From: Phaeoceros laevis
Taxonomy: Eukaryota > Anthocerotophyta > Anthocerotopsida > Notothyladales
Assembly (NCBI GenBank): GCA_049999765.1
Contig: JBNGIQ010009464.1
Location: forward strand, 444,420-496,569
Length of the DNA stretch: 52,150 nucleotides
Reading direction: 5' to 3'
This document shows, piece after piece, positions 31,018 through 48,644 of this stretch. Within the stretch, counting starts at the first letter, position 1, and each line of letters opens with the position of its first letter. The notes beneath the pieces were generated by a model that worked only from the letters and a program-made list of their open reading frames with translations, searched no databases and was not told where the DNA came from. The position numbers and the translations under genes are program-made.

Positions 31018-32033
31018 AAACCGCTCAGCTCACAATCCAGGGGAGAGAAATTCGTGACATGCCAGTTCTTCAGAGCAAACACAAAGAATATGGCTCGGAG
31101 CTTCCCCTCTTCCTCTCAATTGCCAGATTCATGACACCACATCTTGAACTAAAATTCATCTTTCCCGCAGCGGAAACTCCGATACCTGCTCTGTAACTGA
31201 AGACTTCTTTAACTGCCGCTGTTACCACAAGAACACCTTCCCGTCCACTCGGTATGGGCGTCCACAGCCAGCTTCAGCATCCCGGACTTTCACGCAGCCG
31301 TCACACCCTCCGCTGAATTTCGTGGTTAAGCGCAGAACTTGGTAAGGAGGATACCCTCTGCAAACATAACCATCCAACTTCGCGACTTCGCGAGTTGGTG
31401 GACACAGCTGCTGGAGTTGGTGGACCACACACAAGGCTGGAAGTACGGACTATAACTGGACCTACAGATTAGCAAGTCGTGAGCTTCATGAGGCCTCGTT
31501 CTGGAAGCTTCAGCGTAACCCGAGTTAGCCTATGTGGCACTCCCGATAGCACCCGACAAGTGGCAGGTGACAACTTACTTCCGCTTCAGAGAAGGTTAAG
31601 AGCCATAAACGGGTTTACCTTCTGCCTCGTGTTGCTCTTGGCCTCTTTTGTACTCCTTGGCAACTCCGATGAAAAACGTAGCGTTGCGAGTGACAGTCCT
31701 TCAACAGCATAGTGCATTTGCCCTGGCTTCACAATCTTGGAGTTTGATCATTTGTTGGAGTACTTGTGCCTCTTGCTGTGAAGGATTTTACTGTGCGACA
31801 CCTTCATCCGTTTCTTGATTTGAAAATCTTGATCTCCTCATTGAATGTTTCTGGGACAGATGTGACATCCTCTGCTACTGTCATGGCCGTCCTACTTCCT
31901 GGGCTCTCGTTAGGGCATATGATTTGTTGGGCGGGCAGCGCAGGCACTGAGCCAAAATGCAGTCGCAAATTGGCATGAAGCTTGCCTGTATCGTGATCTC
32001 GGATGTAATTCTGGAAATATTGTCCACTTTTAG
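31018..32033. other. Divergent promoter region with possible 5' exons of the ankyrin-kinase gene
   Basis: About 1 kb lies between the uncharacterised gene and the kinase gene. A plus-strand frame at 31479-31712 (77 codons) has one hydrophobic segment (FTFCLVLLLASFVLLG). It could be an upstream exon, an upstream open frame or chance. No TATA box is clear. Confidence 0.4.
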
Positions 32034-32111
32034 AGGGAGTATTTTGAAGATGATGACCGGAGGCTGAATGCTGTTGGTGTGGTGCGCCTGAGCAGGTTAT
32101 GTGCCCTTTCA

Positions 32112-37181
<5,070 letters not shown>

Positions 37182-37565
37182 GTAAGGTCACACAACGGGG
37201 CTGACAAACTGAAGAAGCAGAGATGCTACACTGCGTTGCAGCTAGTAGAAGGGGGATGACTGCATCCCGTCCAGAGGTCTGCATGAACCCGGGACGTTGT
37301 CACGTCCACATTCCACAGTCTACTCGATCAAAATAAGTCCTTGCGACATAGTAGGTTTAAGGTCATTGCGTAGTGCTCCACGAACAGTGACCTTGGACCT
37401 ACTCGTAAAGGGGAAAAAAATGAGTGGACTTCAGTAAATTTGTTCAGAGAATGGGCATAATCCCTCCCGTCAACAACATGCTCCTACCAACCTACTCCTG
37501 CCTGTCTAGCCCAAGCATTCCACGACATCAACTACACTCATGATGAATTTAAAATGTTTTACAGT
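37182..37565. other. Tail-to-tail spacer, kinase gene and WDR70 gene
   Basis: These 384 bp hold the two 3' UTRs of convergent genes. Nothing else is evident. Confidence 0.5.
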
Positions 37566-40529
37566 TTACTCTTCATCGGATTCTGCAAAAATAGTTTCGG
37601 GTTGTGTTTCTGCATATGCGGGGGCAATGTACTTCGGATCACTAGCTGCAGCTTCAGCATGCTTCAATATTGCAGCCCTGGGATCTTCATCCATCCACGT
37701 TTCCTTGATCAATCCTCCCTCCTACGTACGGATTGCCATAAGTAATGTTAGTTATTGGTAAGTGGCTACTCAACAAGGGAAACCTCAACGTAAAGCCCGT
37801 GGATCGTACAAACCTTGAGCAAGTACTGAGTGAGCAGACTTCCTTTGGTGGATCCCACTCGCCCACCAAAACCCGGACCATTTACGGGTAAATCAGGTCT
37901 TCGGGACTTCACCGGATCATTTCGTGCTTTCTGCCTTTGCCGCTTAAGACTGGGTTCTGGCCTGAACATAGGCAGTGCGTGCGGATTGTGCACAACTTGG
38001 GGAGCCTCGAAGTCATCAACAGACTTCTTGCGGGGAGCCCTTGCAACACAGACAAGAGCTCCCCTTTCACTGACTGCAGGATCATACAAGATGTGCGTCC
38101 CGCCATTTTTGCGATCTCCAGTGGTCGCAAATATCTGCACCCGCAATTCATTAGCACAGATAATGTATTGACACTACATTGCATAGCCTGCAGAAAGTTT
38201 GACATACAGCAACACACCTGATTAAGCTTTGGATGCCAGGTACTGCAAACGACACTTTCAGTTGCTGAGACACCAACTCGTTGAACCAGATCGAACGTTT
38301 GCTTGTCAAAGAGGACCAGCAATCCTCCCACCTCTCCATCCTTTTCTACGGAGGTGCCTGTGAAGATGAGGCGCTCATCTGGACTGAAACTTGCAGTAGT
38401 TTGTGCATAGGAGTTCGGCAGATCCTTATACTCCTTGGCTGGTGTCTTTGCCTTCCGCAAGTCCCATACCTACAAGTCAGCATCTTTCAGCCACACCAAG
38501 ATAATTAAAACAATCAAAACCCAAGAGAAGCACCCTGAAACGTACCTTCAGAGTGCCGTCAGTGCTTCTGGAAAGTAAAGTATGGCCATCAGCAGAAAAG
38601 CAGAGACCTGTGACATCATCTCCAATTTCATGAGCTTTTTCAATGTAAATGTCTGGCCTGCTACCCCACCCAGTTTTCACATTCCAAACCTGCCAGCCAT
38701 AAATGTTTCTCGTGTAAATGACTTTCGTGGATTTTTAAGTACTGACTTGAAGTAACTCAACGACCATAACCATGGGGTGATCCAGGAACTACAAAGCAGT
38801 GAATCATACAGAAAGGATTTAGAAAAGTGATTGTAGACCCACCTGCACGGAACCATTCCCCAACCCGCCGGCAACACATTTTCCGCTAAGACCCCAGGCA
38901 CATGCAGTCACAGCCACTCGCCCTGGCCTTGCAAGTTTTGGCTTTATGACCTGCCATCCGAGTAGAGCCACTTCAGAATCAGTCTAGTAACCAATTCCTC
39001 ACACCTTTCAGTGCTTGCACAACCCACATAGAGCAGTGACACATCAAGCCGTGTCTGCATAAGGACTGTTTGCTGTAACAGACAAGAGAATTCTTACCTG
39101 CTTCTGGGTCTTGAAGTTGTTGACATCCCAAATTCTTAGTGATCCATCTTCAGAGCAGGTCAAAATCGTATCCTTCTCTTTAGGATGCCACTGACCTCCA
39201 GTTAAACCAGAAATGTGCCCCTTAGTATTTTTAAGATCTCGTATGTACATGTCCCCCTTGATGAACTCTCCAAGCGTCACACCATCCCTATCATAAATCT
39301 GCACATAAATTGCCAAAGTGAACATGCATGCATGACTGCGGCACACCTGAATGGTGGAGACAGTGCACCACTGAACAGATCTGCCTGAGTGACTAAAGAC
39401 TGAGAAACACAAATCTGAAAAGCGCTCATCAGCAGCTACTAAATCATGGCCTAGCTTGGAGTTATTGCCAGTGACATTCGGAGCCACAAGTACGGCCGTT
39501 AAGGGCATTGAGTGTATCCAATCAAGCAACTCTAGAATAGAAACGGGTCTCTAAGGCAGGCCTGCCAACCTTAGCCTGAGCTGATCCGGTGGCAACAAGA
39601 AAACGATCTGCTGTAGGGCTCCAGCTGACTGCTCGGACTTGGTGACCCTCACTTGGCTCAAGTTGCCTGAATGAATTTAGCCGAGAATCCATGCCTTGAA
39701 AGTCATACATACGGACTCCATAGTCATAGCTGCCAGTCAAGACTCTGGAGCCTGATGGATCCACAGCAAGAGCTGAGACGACCTGCAATTATTTCAAAGC
39801 AGAGGATGTTAGCACACCAAAGTGTCAGACAAGAAATACGAACTGGCTCTTCTGCAAGTGCGGACCTAATACACCGCTTTCCGCTCGAGCACGTCATTCC
39901 CAGTGAATATCAATATGTGCTAGCAGCATTTCTACTACACGTCCCCACCAACACCAACCTCGCGAATCGAGAGAAACAGAGATGGCATGCCTTAGTATGT
40001 CCTTTAAGCACAATTTCGTTGCTGGTAGGGATACGGTGTACTTCAATCTCATCCTCATCCTCATCCTCATCTTCACTGTCCTGGCTGCTTGTGCTAGCTT
40101 CTTGCTGTGCCAACGCCCTTGGAGGCCCAACCACATCTTTATCGCCTTCCGTCGACGGCGGTGGACGTGGTCCAACAAAACCTCCACCACCTGCTTCACT
40201 GTCTGCAATTTTGGACTGCCGCCTGCCGACCAGCGCCGTAGCGGCAGAAACCAATTCTGCCCCCCCTTGGCTGCGCCTGGTTTTGGAGTGGACAGTCTCT
40301 AAGGGCATAGCCTGCCTCTCCTGCCTTCCGAATGTGGTAGGAAATTGTGCTCGAAAACCTCCATGCACCTCCGCCTCATCGTGCACATCCACACCAGGTG
40401 GTCTAGAGGGATCCTGCTGCAGAATCCAGTATCCCGTGAGCACACAGCATCACGCCACCAGCCCTACAGAGTCGCAATCAAAGACCGTCTTACCAGCTCT
40501 CCAAGGTCGTCCTCCGAATCCTCCGACAT
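37566..40529 (-). CDS. WD40 repeat protein, WDR70 homologue
   Basis: Nine exons (40529-40494, 40416-39991, 39782-39570, 39298-39098, 38950-38843, 38689-38546, 38469-38218, 38134-37814, 37721-37566) give 618 residues; every junction is phase 0. The N-terminus is disordered and acidic (SEDSEDDLGEL; later SQDSEDEDEDEDE). WD repeats follow, with EIVLKGHTKVVSALAVDPSG, TGSYDYGVRMYDFQGMD, KDTILTCSEDGSLRIWDVNN, TGLCFSADGHTLLSRSTDGT and FSPDERLIFTGTSVEKDGEV. The tail has PRKKSVDDF, HNPHALPMFRPEPSLKR and GSLLTQYLL and ends AETQPETIFAESDEE. This matches the conserved WDR70/Gastrulation-defective-1 family, nuclear in yeast and animals and linked there to CRL4 ubiquitin ligase and H2B ubiquitination in the DNA damage response. 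The plant role is not established. Intron 2 appears to use a GC donor. Exon 2 has a NAGNAG acceptor (CAGCAG). Confidence 0.93.
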
Positions 40530-43500
40530 CTCTGTTCCCTCGATACGAAGCTGTTGTACCGTGTAGCCTTTGTGGTCGCCTGAACGTCGTGGTGGCGTGG
40601 ATCGTGGTGGCGTGGATTGGGCTGGAGTTCGAGCCTAGAGTCAAAAGAGCTAGAACGCACTGGCAAAAAATTATTCTGTTGTTCGTTAGAGTCGTTACCG
40701 AAGAGCTTCGGCTCGAACGCCAGTAGACTAGTCTACGCCTGGCCAGGCCAGGTTTTTGTTCGTTCGGGCTGCAGCATCCCCGCGCACCACCAGCTCAGAC
40801 GTATTTTGAGGCTTGGCGGCTAGGGGGTTTGACGGTCTCAAGCCTCAAGGCTATGGGTTCATGGCTTTGGCGGCGGCTTGGAGGATTTAAGACGAGATTT
40901 CGGTGACGGCGGCTTGGATGAGAGTAAGCTCTGGCGGCCTGCTTGCTTCTCGCGGTGTCTATCCTTTGACCCTATCGTGGACAAGCCGCGGCACTACTGG
41001 ATGCAGCAGGAGAACTGCGTCTTTCCGGACAAGGTTCCTGTCCGGCGGCAGGTCAACTGCCCTATTGTGCAGCTGCTACGCGCGTGCCGAATCCTGTGAT
41101 CATGGTGCGGAAGAGCCAAGTAGCTTTTGGAGAAAACTGAGTGCTTGCGGAAGAGCTGCAGTAAATTTGATGGCAAGAGTTCTTTGTGGACTGACACAGT
41201 GAGACAACGGGCGGAGCAACAGGTCCTTGAGTTTAGGCACCAGAGATCCAGGGTCTCCTTTCGGTTACACAAACCTTTTCGGTGAATTATCAGCAGTCAT
41301 GGGATGCTGGGAAACTAAGGAGCTTCGTAAGCTTTCACTCTCGGTGCGAGGAACTTTTGACAGGAGCTCTGCAGAATAGGTAGCATGTATGCACAGATTG
41401 AAGAACGAGATTCATGATGTGGTTGTTGGGGACAGCCTGGTGAACTTCTGTGCATAACTTGCGCGGTAATCAACAGTTCCGAAGAAGATCCTTGCTGGCA
41501 GACTTTCTCAGAGGAATTGTGTTGGCATGGGCCATCATGATCGCTGGTTCACCATAATCGCTAGTTGGGCCCAGCAGCAGATAGGCCAAGAAGCCCTTGA
41601 TGGTTACCCACCTATGCCCCAAGACGACATCCTTCCACCCAGTTTCGTGATACGTCTGCCTTGTGCAGGCATGAGCCCTACAGGTCTTTCGGAAAGCAGC
41701 TTCATGCGCAGAGTGAAGAACAACGGCTGCAAGCTGCTGTGGGTGGAAGGCCCTGGCTTGCTGGATGTATATGCATAATACGGGAGCATGGGTGACTCAC
41801 AGCAGGTGTATTTTCATTGCCTGGAAGAGACATGTCACCTGGGGTCCCCTTGTTGCCGCCAAGGTGATAGTGACGTTGGGAACATGTACCTTTCTTGAGA
41901 CATCTGCTTAACCGAGCACCAAGTCTCTTAGTCTGCTAACAGTATGATGCAGTCAGGTGGGCAAGTTGGTTGACAAGGGGGAGTAAGCCAGCTGGAGAAG
42001 AGCATCACACACTTTTCAACTCATCAGAGTCACCAAGGAAGTTCTCACCGTTATGCAAGAGGCATACGCCCTCATTTCTTATGTATTTTCCACCTGTCCT
42101 AAGCTATTCCTCTTGCTCTCGCTTGCTTTATTCTTATTTTTGAGATGGAAGCAAGATGCTCTGATGCAGATGATGCGAGATGCTTATTCTGTCACGATTG
42201 ACTTCACAGCTTGCCTCACCTTATTCTTGTTCCTTTCGCTTGGTTACATGTGTCTTCTTTTGTGTTGCTTCCATTTTGTGGTGTTGCTCTCTTCATGTGG
42301 TACTTCAACAATGCACAATATGTCATTCACAACAAAATGCAGAATACCCCCAAAATGAGCATCCCTGCACATGGATGTTAACCCTTAAGAGCCCCACGGG
42401 ACAAAAATGTCTGTTTGGGTCCCCCAAGACTATGCCTTCTGCTATCTCCTATGAGAAAAAATCAAAAAATTATTTTATTGCCTTACATGGTACTGTTAGG
42501 GGAAGGTGACGTCGTCGTGCTGATGCCGAATGAACCTGTCGCTGATGTCGCTGACGAGCCGACATTATTTGAGGCCTTTCATGGCAGCCGGCCAACAGAT
42601 ACTTGTTGGTACGGGGTGGCCTTTCATGGCTGCCGGCCAACAAGATACTTGGTACGGGGTGTTAAAGAATCCCATTTTCGATCCCCATTTTTTTGATGGC
42701 CCGGACACACCTATGTTGGTATACCAAGGAAGCGTTCAATGAATTGATGCTCTTGATGGTGCTAATTACGCAGTAGTCGTGCGCCATCGTCCTCGCGTGC
42801 CACCACTCGCGCCAGCACTTGGACCTCATCCTGCTGCAAACTCGCGCGGCAAACTCGAAACCGGGGTCTCCCGGCCTGCGAACTAAGATATCTCACGCAG
42901 AACGGGGTGGCTGTACACCCCGTTCAACCTTTGGAGCTGTTCTCGCATTTTACCTCTGCTAGGGCGCCACGCAGGCTCATTGGAAAGAGCGCATCGAGAG
43001 CTTTGAAAGGGTACTGTACCAAAAAAAATTTATTCTAAAAATATGACAAAGGGACTTCACTACAAGAACCGCTCCGAGGGCCTTTACAGGACATATGTGT
43101 CCTGTTCGGCCTTTAAGGGTTAATGTGTACCTGCTTGGATATATTGTCAAGTACAAGATTCCTCGCCCAAGACCTTGCAAGATTTTTTGGAGGAAAAAAG
43201 GAGTTCATTTATAGTGATTGAAGGGGTGCTTGCATATCACTGTAATCACACATGCGTCGAAAATGGACTAACGTGAGAGCTCTCTGTTTCCATTCAATTT
43301 TGGACTCAACAATGGTGAAAGTGAAACCGTGAAACGATGGAGTCGGATGGACTCAACAAGTGTGTCGTGCTTTCCTGGGGTCACCAAATGTAATTCCAAA
43401 TCCCCAACCGAAAGGGGTAAGTGTGTACAACTGACAGCGCAAGTGTCGGTGCATGACAGAACTAACCTAATGAACTACTACTAGCGCCTGCTGGCTGGTC

Positions 43501-44504
43501 GGAAATTGAGTGCCACATGGTGCACATTCGCTCTCTGGAAGTCTTTTGAAGAAGTACAGTATGGAGTCTAGTGTACCAGCTTTGCAGTTAGCCGCCCACC
43601 AGTTCACGATCTGGAATGCAAACAAACGCCCGACTGTCCACACGCTAGTCTATTGCTCTCACTGAACGTTTTTGCAGCAGTGAATGAACATGGCCGATGG
43701 GCAGTGTGTTCACAGGCTTTGAAGCTGAGCGGGTCCCGCAAGTCGCGTTTCCTTTCTCATCAGGTTTGGTGGCCTCACTTCGGAGGTGCATTGGTGAGTT
43801 CCTCTAAGCAGCGTTTCCTGTAGACGCAGAGTCGCTTTCCTAAGCTTTTGATTTGCCTGCGCAGCACTTTTGTACGAGGAATCCACAAAGCGCTTGCTCG
43901 CCTGACATTACAAGCACTCGACATGTCTTGCGTTGGATTAGCATTTCTTTCGGGGATCTCGTTCTTCGTCCCCTTCTTTGCCAAAAGTCCGAACTCGGAG
44001 CAGAGGCCGGACGGGGACGCAGTCTTTGATAGCTCCACTGGAAATGTATCTTAGAGTGGTGCTATTTCGTCCACCAGACGGTAGATCTGATTTCCTGCGA
44101 ACTGAAGTGCACTGGATGACAACAGCACAAGCAGTCAAGAGGCGGAATTGCACAGAAGGCATTCACAAGTCGGTGGCTTTCTGGTTCTGCCACGGATCTG
44201 GCTAGCATCTGCTTCTCCACTACGAGGTTCTGATTTGTGGAGGTTTTGAGAAGCTGGCGAATCCGCTGTTGGAAGGGCGGAGTCTCCTGCTGCCGTCATG
44301 GAAGGTACAAAGTTTGCATCTACCAACTGTAAAATGTTGGGACTTCTTAGAACCACTTGCTTCTGCTCAGGTGCATCTGGTGGTGTGAATGTATGAAATC
44401 AGATCGCACATGTTTAGCATGTCTGCTTTGAAAGAACAGTGCAAGTGAATGAGACTTCGTTTCTGGGTTGGAAGCAGCAAATTCTGTGGTGGCATTTCTG
44501 ACTT
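40530..44504. other. 4-kb intergenic region with a piggyBac-like element
   Basis: No gene is supported between the WDR70 and exchanger starts. A 73-codon frame at 40878-41099 (SFDPIVDKPRHYWMQQENCV) and an 83-codon frame at 41527-41778 look somewhat protein-like but have no domain, splice support or homologue that I recognise. The transposon is at 42378-43123. The last kilobase before 44505 may hold the promoter and perhaps an unrecognised 5' exon of the exchanger. Confidence 0.45.
42378..43123. mobile_element. piggyBac-like non-autonomous element, TTAA-flanked
   Basis: The element of 738 bp (42382-43119) is bounded on both sides by TTAA, the piggyBac target-site duplication. The ends are inverted: left CCCTTAAGAGCCCCACGGGA and right (reverse complement) CCCTTAAAGGCCGAACAGGA. 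Each end is followed by a short palindrome, GGACAAAAATGTC on the left and GGACACATATGTCC on the right. The interior has no transposase. It carries a tandem duplication of about 45 bp (42571-42660, unit ggcctttcatggc...gtacggggtg) and a hairpin, acggggtggctgtacaccccgt, near 42903. Confidence 0.75.
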
Positions 44505-46960
44505 ATGAATGACTGGATCACAGGTTTACAGAGTGGACTCGACGGCTGGAGCGAAAATGGAGGGGGCTTTCAAGGAGTCCCACTTGCCTACATTGGTACA
44601 TCATCCAGCAATGAGTTTCTCGTGTCAAGAAACTGCGTTAGCTATTGGATTTTTCATGGAGAGACGCTGTGGAGTTCGAAGGCCCGATCGGTGCTCTATG
44701 CTGTATGCCTTGCTTATTGCTTTATTGGCATTGCTGCAAGCACAGCTACTTTTATGCGGGCTATGGAAGTCATGGTGAAACAGACGAGAACAGTGAAGAG
44801 GAAACATGCCACCACAGGGTTGGAGGAGGTTAAAGAGGACAGAATATGGAACGCAACAGTGGCTGATATCACCTTACTTGCGGTCGGCACAAGTATTCCT
44901 CCTATTGCTATTTCGTTAATAGAAGCCTTTGAGAACATAGCTGCAATGGAAGATAACGGTAAGTCTAACTTTGCCTTCCTTGTTTGTTGCAATTTGTTTC
45001 TCTCAGTGGGGAGTCTTGCGTCGTGCAGTGGAGTGAATGGGTATACTGAATAGCAGTAGTCAACCTCCCGTCTTAAGTGCTTGAATCCTTCTCTTGTATA
45101 GAAACTTGGCAATACGTTATAAGCCTTTGAATGTTTGATGTGCACAGGTCTAGGTGTTGGGATAATTGTAGGATCGGCAGCATTCAATCTGCTTGCCACT
45201 TCAGCAGTCTGCGTTGTGGTCCCGAAGAATGGAACTGTGAAACGATTTGAGAATCTTGGAGTCTATGTTGTGGAGCTGATCTGGTCCATATGGGCTTACA
45301 TCTGGCTGTGGATTGTGCTGAAGGTAACCACCACTGATGCTGACTGCATTTTTACTACCTCCAGGACAACAGAAACGAAGTGATTTCATTTTGGTGGTGC
45401 AGTTCTCATCTCCTGATGTGTTGACACTGTGGGAAGCGGTTGCCACAGCACTACAGTTCCCACTTCTTATCTTACATGCTTATGCCCAAGACAAACAATG
45501 GCCCTTCATCTCGATTCCACTGGAGCCAAGCATGTGGGTAAGATGTGTCACCACGGTGTGGCAGATCTGTGTTACTTACATTTAGGTCAGCCGGTTATTT
45601 TATGTATCTGCATTCTCTGCTTGCGAAGCTTGATTGAGAGGCATTGTCTCTCGTGTGCTCCTGACTTGGATTGTCAAGGCTAGGTTGGAGCATGCACATC
45701 CAGAAAACTTGGCTGCTAGCTACTTGCAAGAGGAGAGCCTAGGGGGTGGACTGCCTTTCGACACAAGAGAAGAAGGGAATGGTTGTTCTACAGGCAGTTG
45801 TGAACCTCAAGGTCTTTTGCAACCTGCAGATATTGTAAAGGCAGATGTAGTCTTTGAATTATGAAATTTGAGATTCTACAATATATAGACCTGAACCAGA
45901 AACTGTGCAATTCCATGCCGCCCAACTCCATCCTAACTCCAAGGAGACTGTTCCTTCAGGTGTTTGCGCGTTGTGGAAGAAAGGGTTTTCCAGTGCCATA
46001 GATGTATGTAACCTGGCTTCACTTTGCAGCAACTCACTGAGGTGTGACAGCTTAGTTGCCATTCGATGTTCACCTTGTCTTCACATGGTTGCAGTTCAGG
46101 GGGCCAAGTGATAAATTCTCATTGGTGTACACCGTGCGGCATTTGATCATGCTACCATGGAACTTCTTGTTTGCACTCGTGCCACCTGTGACTGTGGCAC
46201 ATGGATGGGTGACTTACATGTGTGCTATAGTGGTCATCGCTGGTATCTCTGAGTTGATCATCCAGCTCGCTGAAGTCATTGGCTGCGTTACTGGTATGTC
46301 TGTTAAGACCACCTCAAAGCCGTCGAATTTTCTTCTTTTGACATGCCGCAGATACATGTAGTCATGTCCCTATCTCTGGGCGGCAGCCTGGCTGCCTGAC
46401 ATCCTTTGCTTTGTTGACCTTGTTAGGTATTAGTTCATATGTGCTGGCCGTCAGCGTCCTAGCTGCAGGGAGCGCCTGGCCCGTGTTGATTGCCAGTAGG
46501 ATTTCAACAAAATATGCAACCACAGCTGATGCTGCCATTGCCAACGTGAACTGCAGGTATTGGAACGCTCTCAATCCCCGAATATTGTTTGGCAAGTATG
46601 CTAAATATCTGTGCCCGTGAGGCCAACAAACTACGAACTAATGAGCGTTTGGTACGTGCTTGCAGCAACTCCATCAACTCATTTGTGGGCGTTGGAATCC
46701 CTTGGATCATTCATGCCGCGTACAACCACTTTGCTCTCGAGAACAACTTCCGCGTGCCGACAGTTGGAATTACCTTCTCGTTGATTCTCTTCTTCGTTGT
46801 TGCAGTCCTCGGCTCTGCTGTTCTCGCCGTCCGAAGATATTATTTGGGCGGGGAATTCGGAGGACACCAGCTATGGGCCTGGGCCTCTTCTGGCTTTTTC
46901 CTAGCTTTATGGGTTGTTTTTGTAGTTCTGTCCTGCTTAAATTTTTATGGTAAGCTTTGA
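44505..46960 (+). CDS. MHX-like cation/proton exchanger (NCX family)
   Basis: Eight exons (44505-44958, 45148-45323, 45403-45537, 45679-45811, 45960-46003, 46095-46293, 46427-46556, 46666-46960) give about 521 residues, close to Arabidopsis MHX (539). First half: [40 protein letters not shown] (alpha-1 repeat), [20 protein letters not shown] and [17 protein letters not shown], then [13 protein letters not shown] cytosolic loop follows. Second half: [40 protein letters not shown] (alpha-2), [19 protein letters not shown] and [20 protein letters not shown]. About ten membrane segments are expected. Arabidopsis MHX is a vacuolar exchanger of protons with Mg2+ and Zn2+, so a role in vacuolar metal storage is likely. 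The first ATG and the loop exons (donor of exon 4 and acceptor of exon 4) are uncertain; the others are well supported by phase. Confidence 0.85.
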
Positions 46961-47520
46961 GGACGGAGGTAGAAGTCCCAGGATCTTGATCGATCAATTG
47001 GATCTACAAGTATGTAGTAAAGATTTTTCTTCTTCTTGATAGTAGAGGAGATTGAGTTCTAGAGTGTGAAGGCCAAATGGCCGGTTTGCTAAATGGGAGG
47101 GCGATATACAAATACAACCTGAGTCTTTTGTAATTGTAAAAGTCATGTTCGAAAGCTATGAGTACCCTGTTGCAACTTCAACTTGCAAGTTTTACAAGCA
47201 AAAGTTTTTAATCTCTCCGAGTTTCCACTTAAAAAATGTAGGTCACACAGTATAAATCGGAAGTCTATGAATGTTGGAACTTTCAACAAAGAGATAGAAA
47301 CTTTCCCTTTCAACTGAGTCACAATATGGCTGTACAAGTTCTGACACAGTTCTTTTCCAACGACCATCGGAAACAAAGTGTGCCGAGAACTCTCAACAAA
47401 GGCCAACATCATGCAGAGAGGACCAACTGGCAGAACTAGTCTAGCTGGATGCCGAAAACTATCCACAGTGCACCCGTGGCAGTTCTTCGGCAGCCGCTCC
47501 TCATGTTTGAGAGGATGAAT
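46961..47520. other. Tail-to-tail spacer, exchanger and LEA genes
   Basis: The region holds the 3' UTRs of two convergent genes. No exon or repeat is evident. A minus-strand frame at 47143-47466 has no domain. Confidence 0.5.
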
Positions 47521-48180
47521 TCACTTGTTGTCGGATGAGAAGGTCTCCTTAACCTTGTCCATCGCTACCCCGACAGTCTCCCTGGTCTTATCCCCTGCCT
47601 GTAGGTGGCAACAAAACAAAGCCACACTAGCTGTGTCAGACTTTGCACCTTTCTCACTGACCATACCTCTGGAAAGAAGTGCATTCACTTGTTCGATTCC
47701 AAGCAAGACGAATCTCCTAAAGATAACTTTCTGTGCTCAGTGAAGCCGAGTGACTTGAAAGCACCACATGTACACTGAATTACCTGCTGCAACATGCCAC
47801 CGGCCTTGTCCTTAGCCTCGGTAGCCTTATTGCCGGTGTTGTGGGTGGCATCAGCGGTGCCATCCTTGGCCATCTGCATTTTGTCACGGGCCATGTCGCC
47901 TGCCTGGTGTGCCTTGTCCCCCATGGTCTGGCCCATGCCCTGTAAGGTTCACAAGAGGCTCAGTCAGCACAACCGATGTGAATACTATACAAAAGTGAGC
48001 TTAAAGCAAACGACTCCCCGGCAAGCTTGCAATTGGAAGGAGGGCACAGGTAGCAGTGGCCATGGTCACCTTGGCCTGGTCGTGGGCCGGCGCCTGGCCA
48101 GTCTTCTCCTGGCCGTACTGCGCGATCTGGTCGAGCTTCTGGCCTGTGGCGTCCTTGGTCTGCTGGTACTGGTCGGCCAT
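47521..48180 (-). CDS. Late embryogenesis abundant protein (LEA_4 / group 3-like)
   Basis: Three exons (48180-48070, 47939-47784, 47598-47521) join in phase 0 to give 114 residues. The protein is hydrophilic, rich in Lys, Asp, Ala, Gly and Gln, and lacks a signal peptide, so it should be cytosolic. It has repeated 11-residue-like LEA segments: ATGQKLDQIAQYGQEKTGQA, GDKAHQAGDMARDKMQMAKD and NTGNKATEAKDKAGGMLQQ, ending AMDKVKETFSSDNK. Such proteins are disordered in water, fold into amphipathic helices on drying and protect membranes and enzymes. An ACGTGGC element 151 bp upstream suggests abscisic-acid control. The family call is firm, while the exact LEA group is less certain because of the short length. 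Confidence 0.85.
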
Positions 48181-48330
48181 TGTGAGGAGAATTGAGATGC
48201 TTGAGTACGGATGGAAAACGCAAACTGGATTGCAATGAAGTAGGCAAGGTTACAATGTTGATTCTAGCAAGACAACTGCTTAATGGACTGCTTGTTACCG
48301 AGCTGCTACTTGTACCTGGCCTCGTCGACT

Positions 48331-48337
48331 ACGTGGC
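48331..48337. promoter_or_regulatory. ABRE-like ACGTGGC motif upstream of the LEA gene
   Basis: ACGTGGC (GCCACGT on the gene strand) lies about 150 bp upstream of the LEA start codon. This is the core bound by bZIP factors of the ABF/ABI5 type and works in either orientation. A further ACGTG core occurs near 48,544. Function is inferred from position and gene type. Confidence 0.45.
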
Positions 48338-48644
48338 AGCAACTGCAGCCCGTGGCAGCCCTTTGCGGTGCCGCTTGGCTACACAGACAGCTGAGTCGGC
48401 ACCTCGGGCACCACATGGCGCGACCCCTGTGGCCACCGTTCTTCTCTAAGTTCACTAGGCGGGTACAGCAGTTGCCTAGCTACTGGATGGCATTGATGTT
48501 GCCATATATATACCTATTACCTACATATATATACCTATTACCTACGTGCCGAGCTGCTAGCTGCCCATTTACAGATGCAGGTGCTACATCAGCGCACCTG
48601 CGGGACGCTGGCAGTTCGCCGCACGTCATCAAATACCCACTGAA

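Noticed and set aside
31479-31712. 77-codon frame with one hydrophobic segment
   Set aside because: It could be an upstream exon of the kinase gene, but I could not join it in phase with good splice sites, so it is mentioned only as part of the promoter region.
38677-38901. Minus-strand frame in the WDR70 gene (residues HFSKSFLYDSLLCSSW)
   Set aside because: This is intron sequence. The conserved join GNGSVQ|VWNVKTGW skips it.
40878-41202. Short frames with protein-like composition (HYWMQQENCVFPDK)
   Set aside because: No known domain and no supporting splice sites. Possibly a decayed exon, but not enough to call.
42053-42358. Hydrophobic 101-codon frame
   Set aside because: The hydrophobicity comes from T/C-rich repeated sequence. 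No family match and no gene context.
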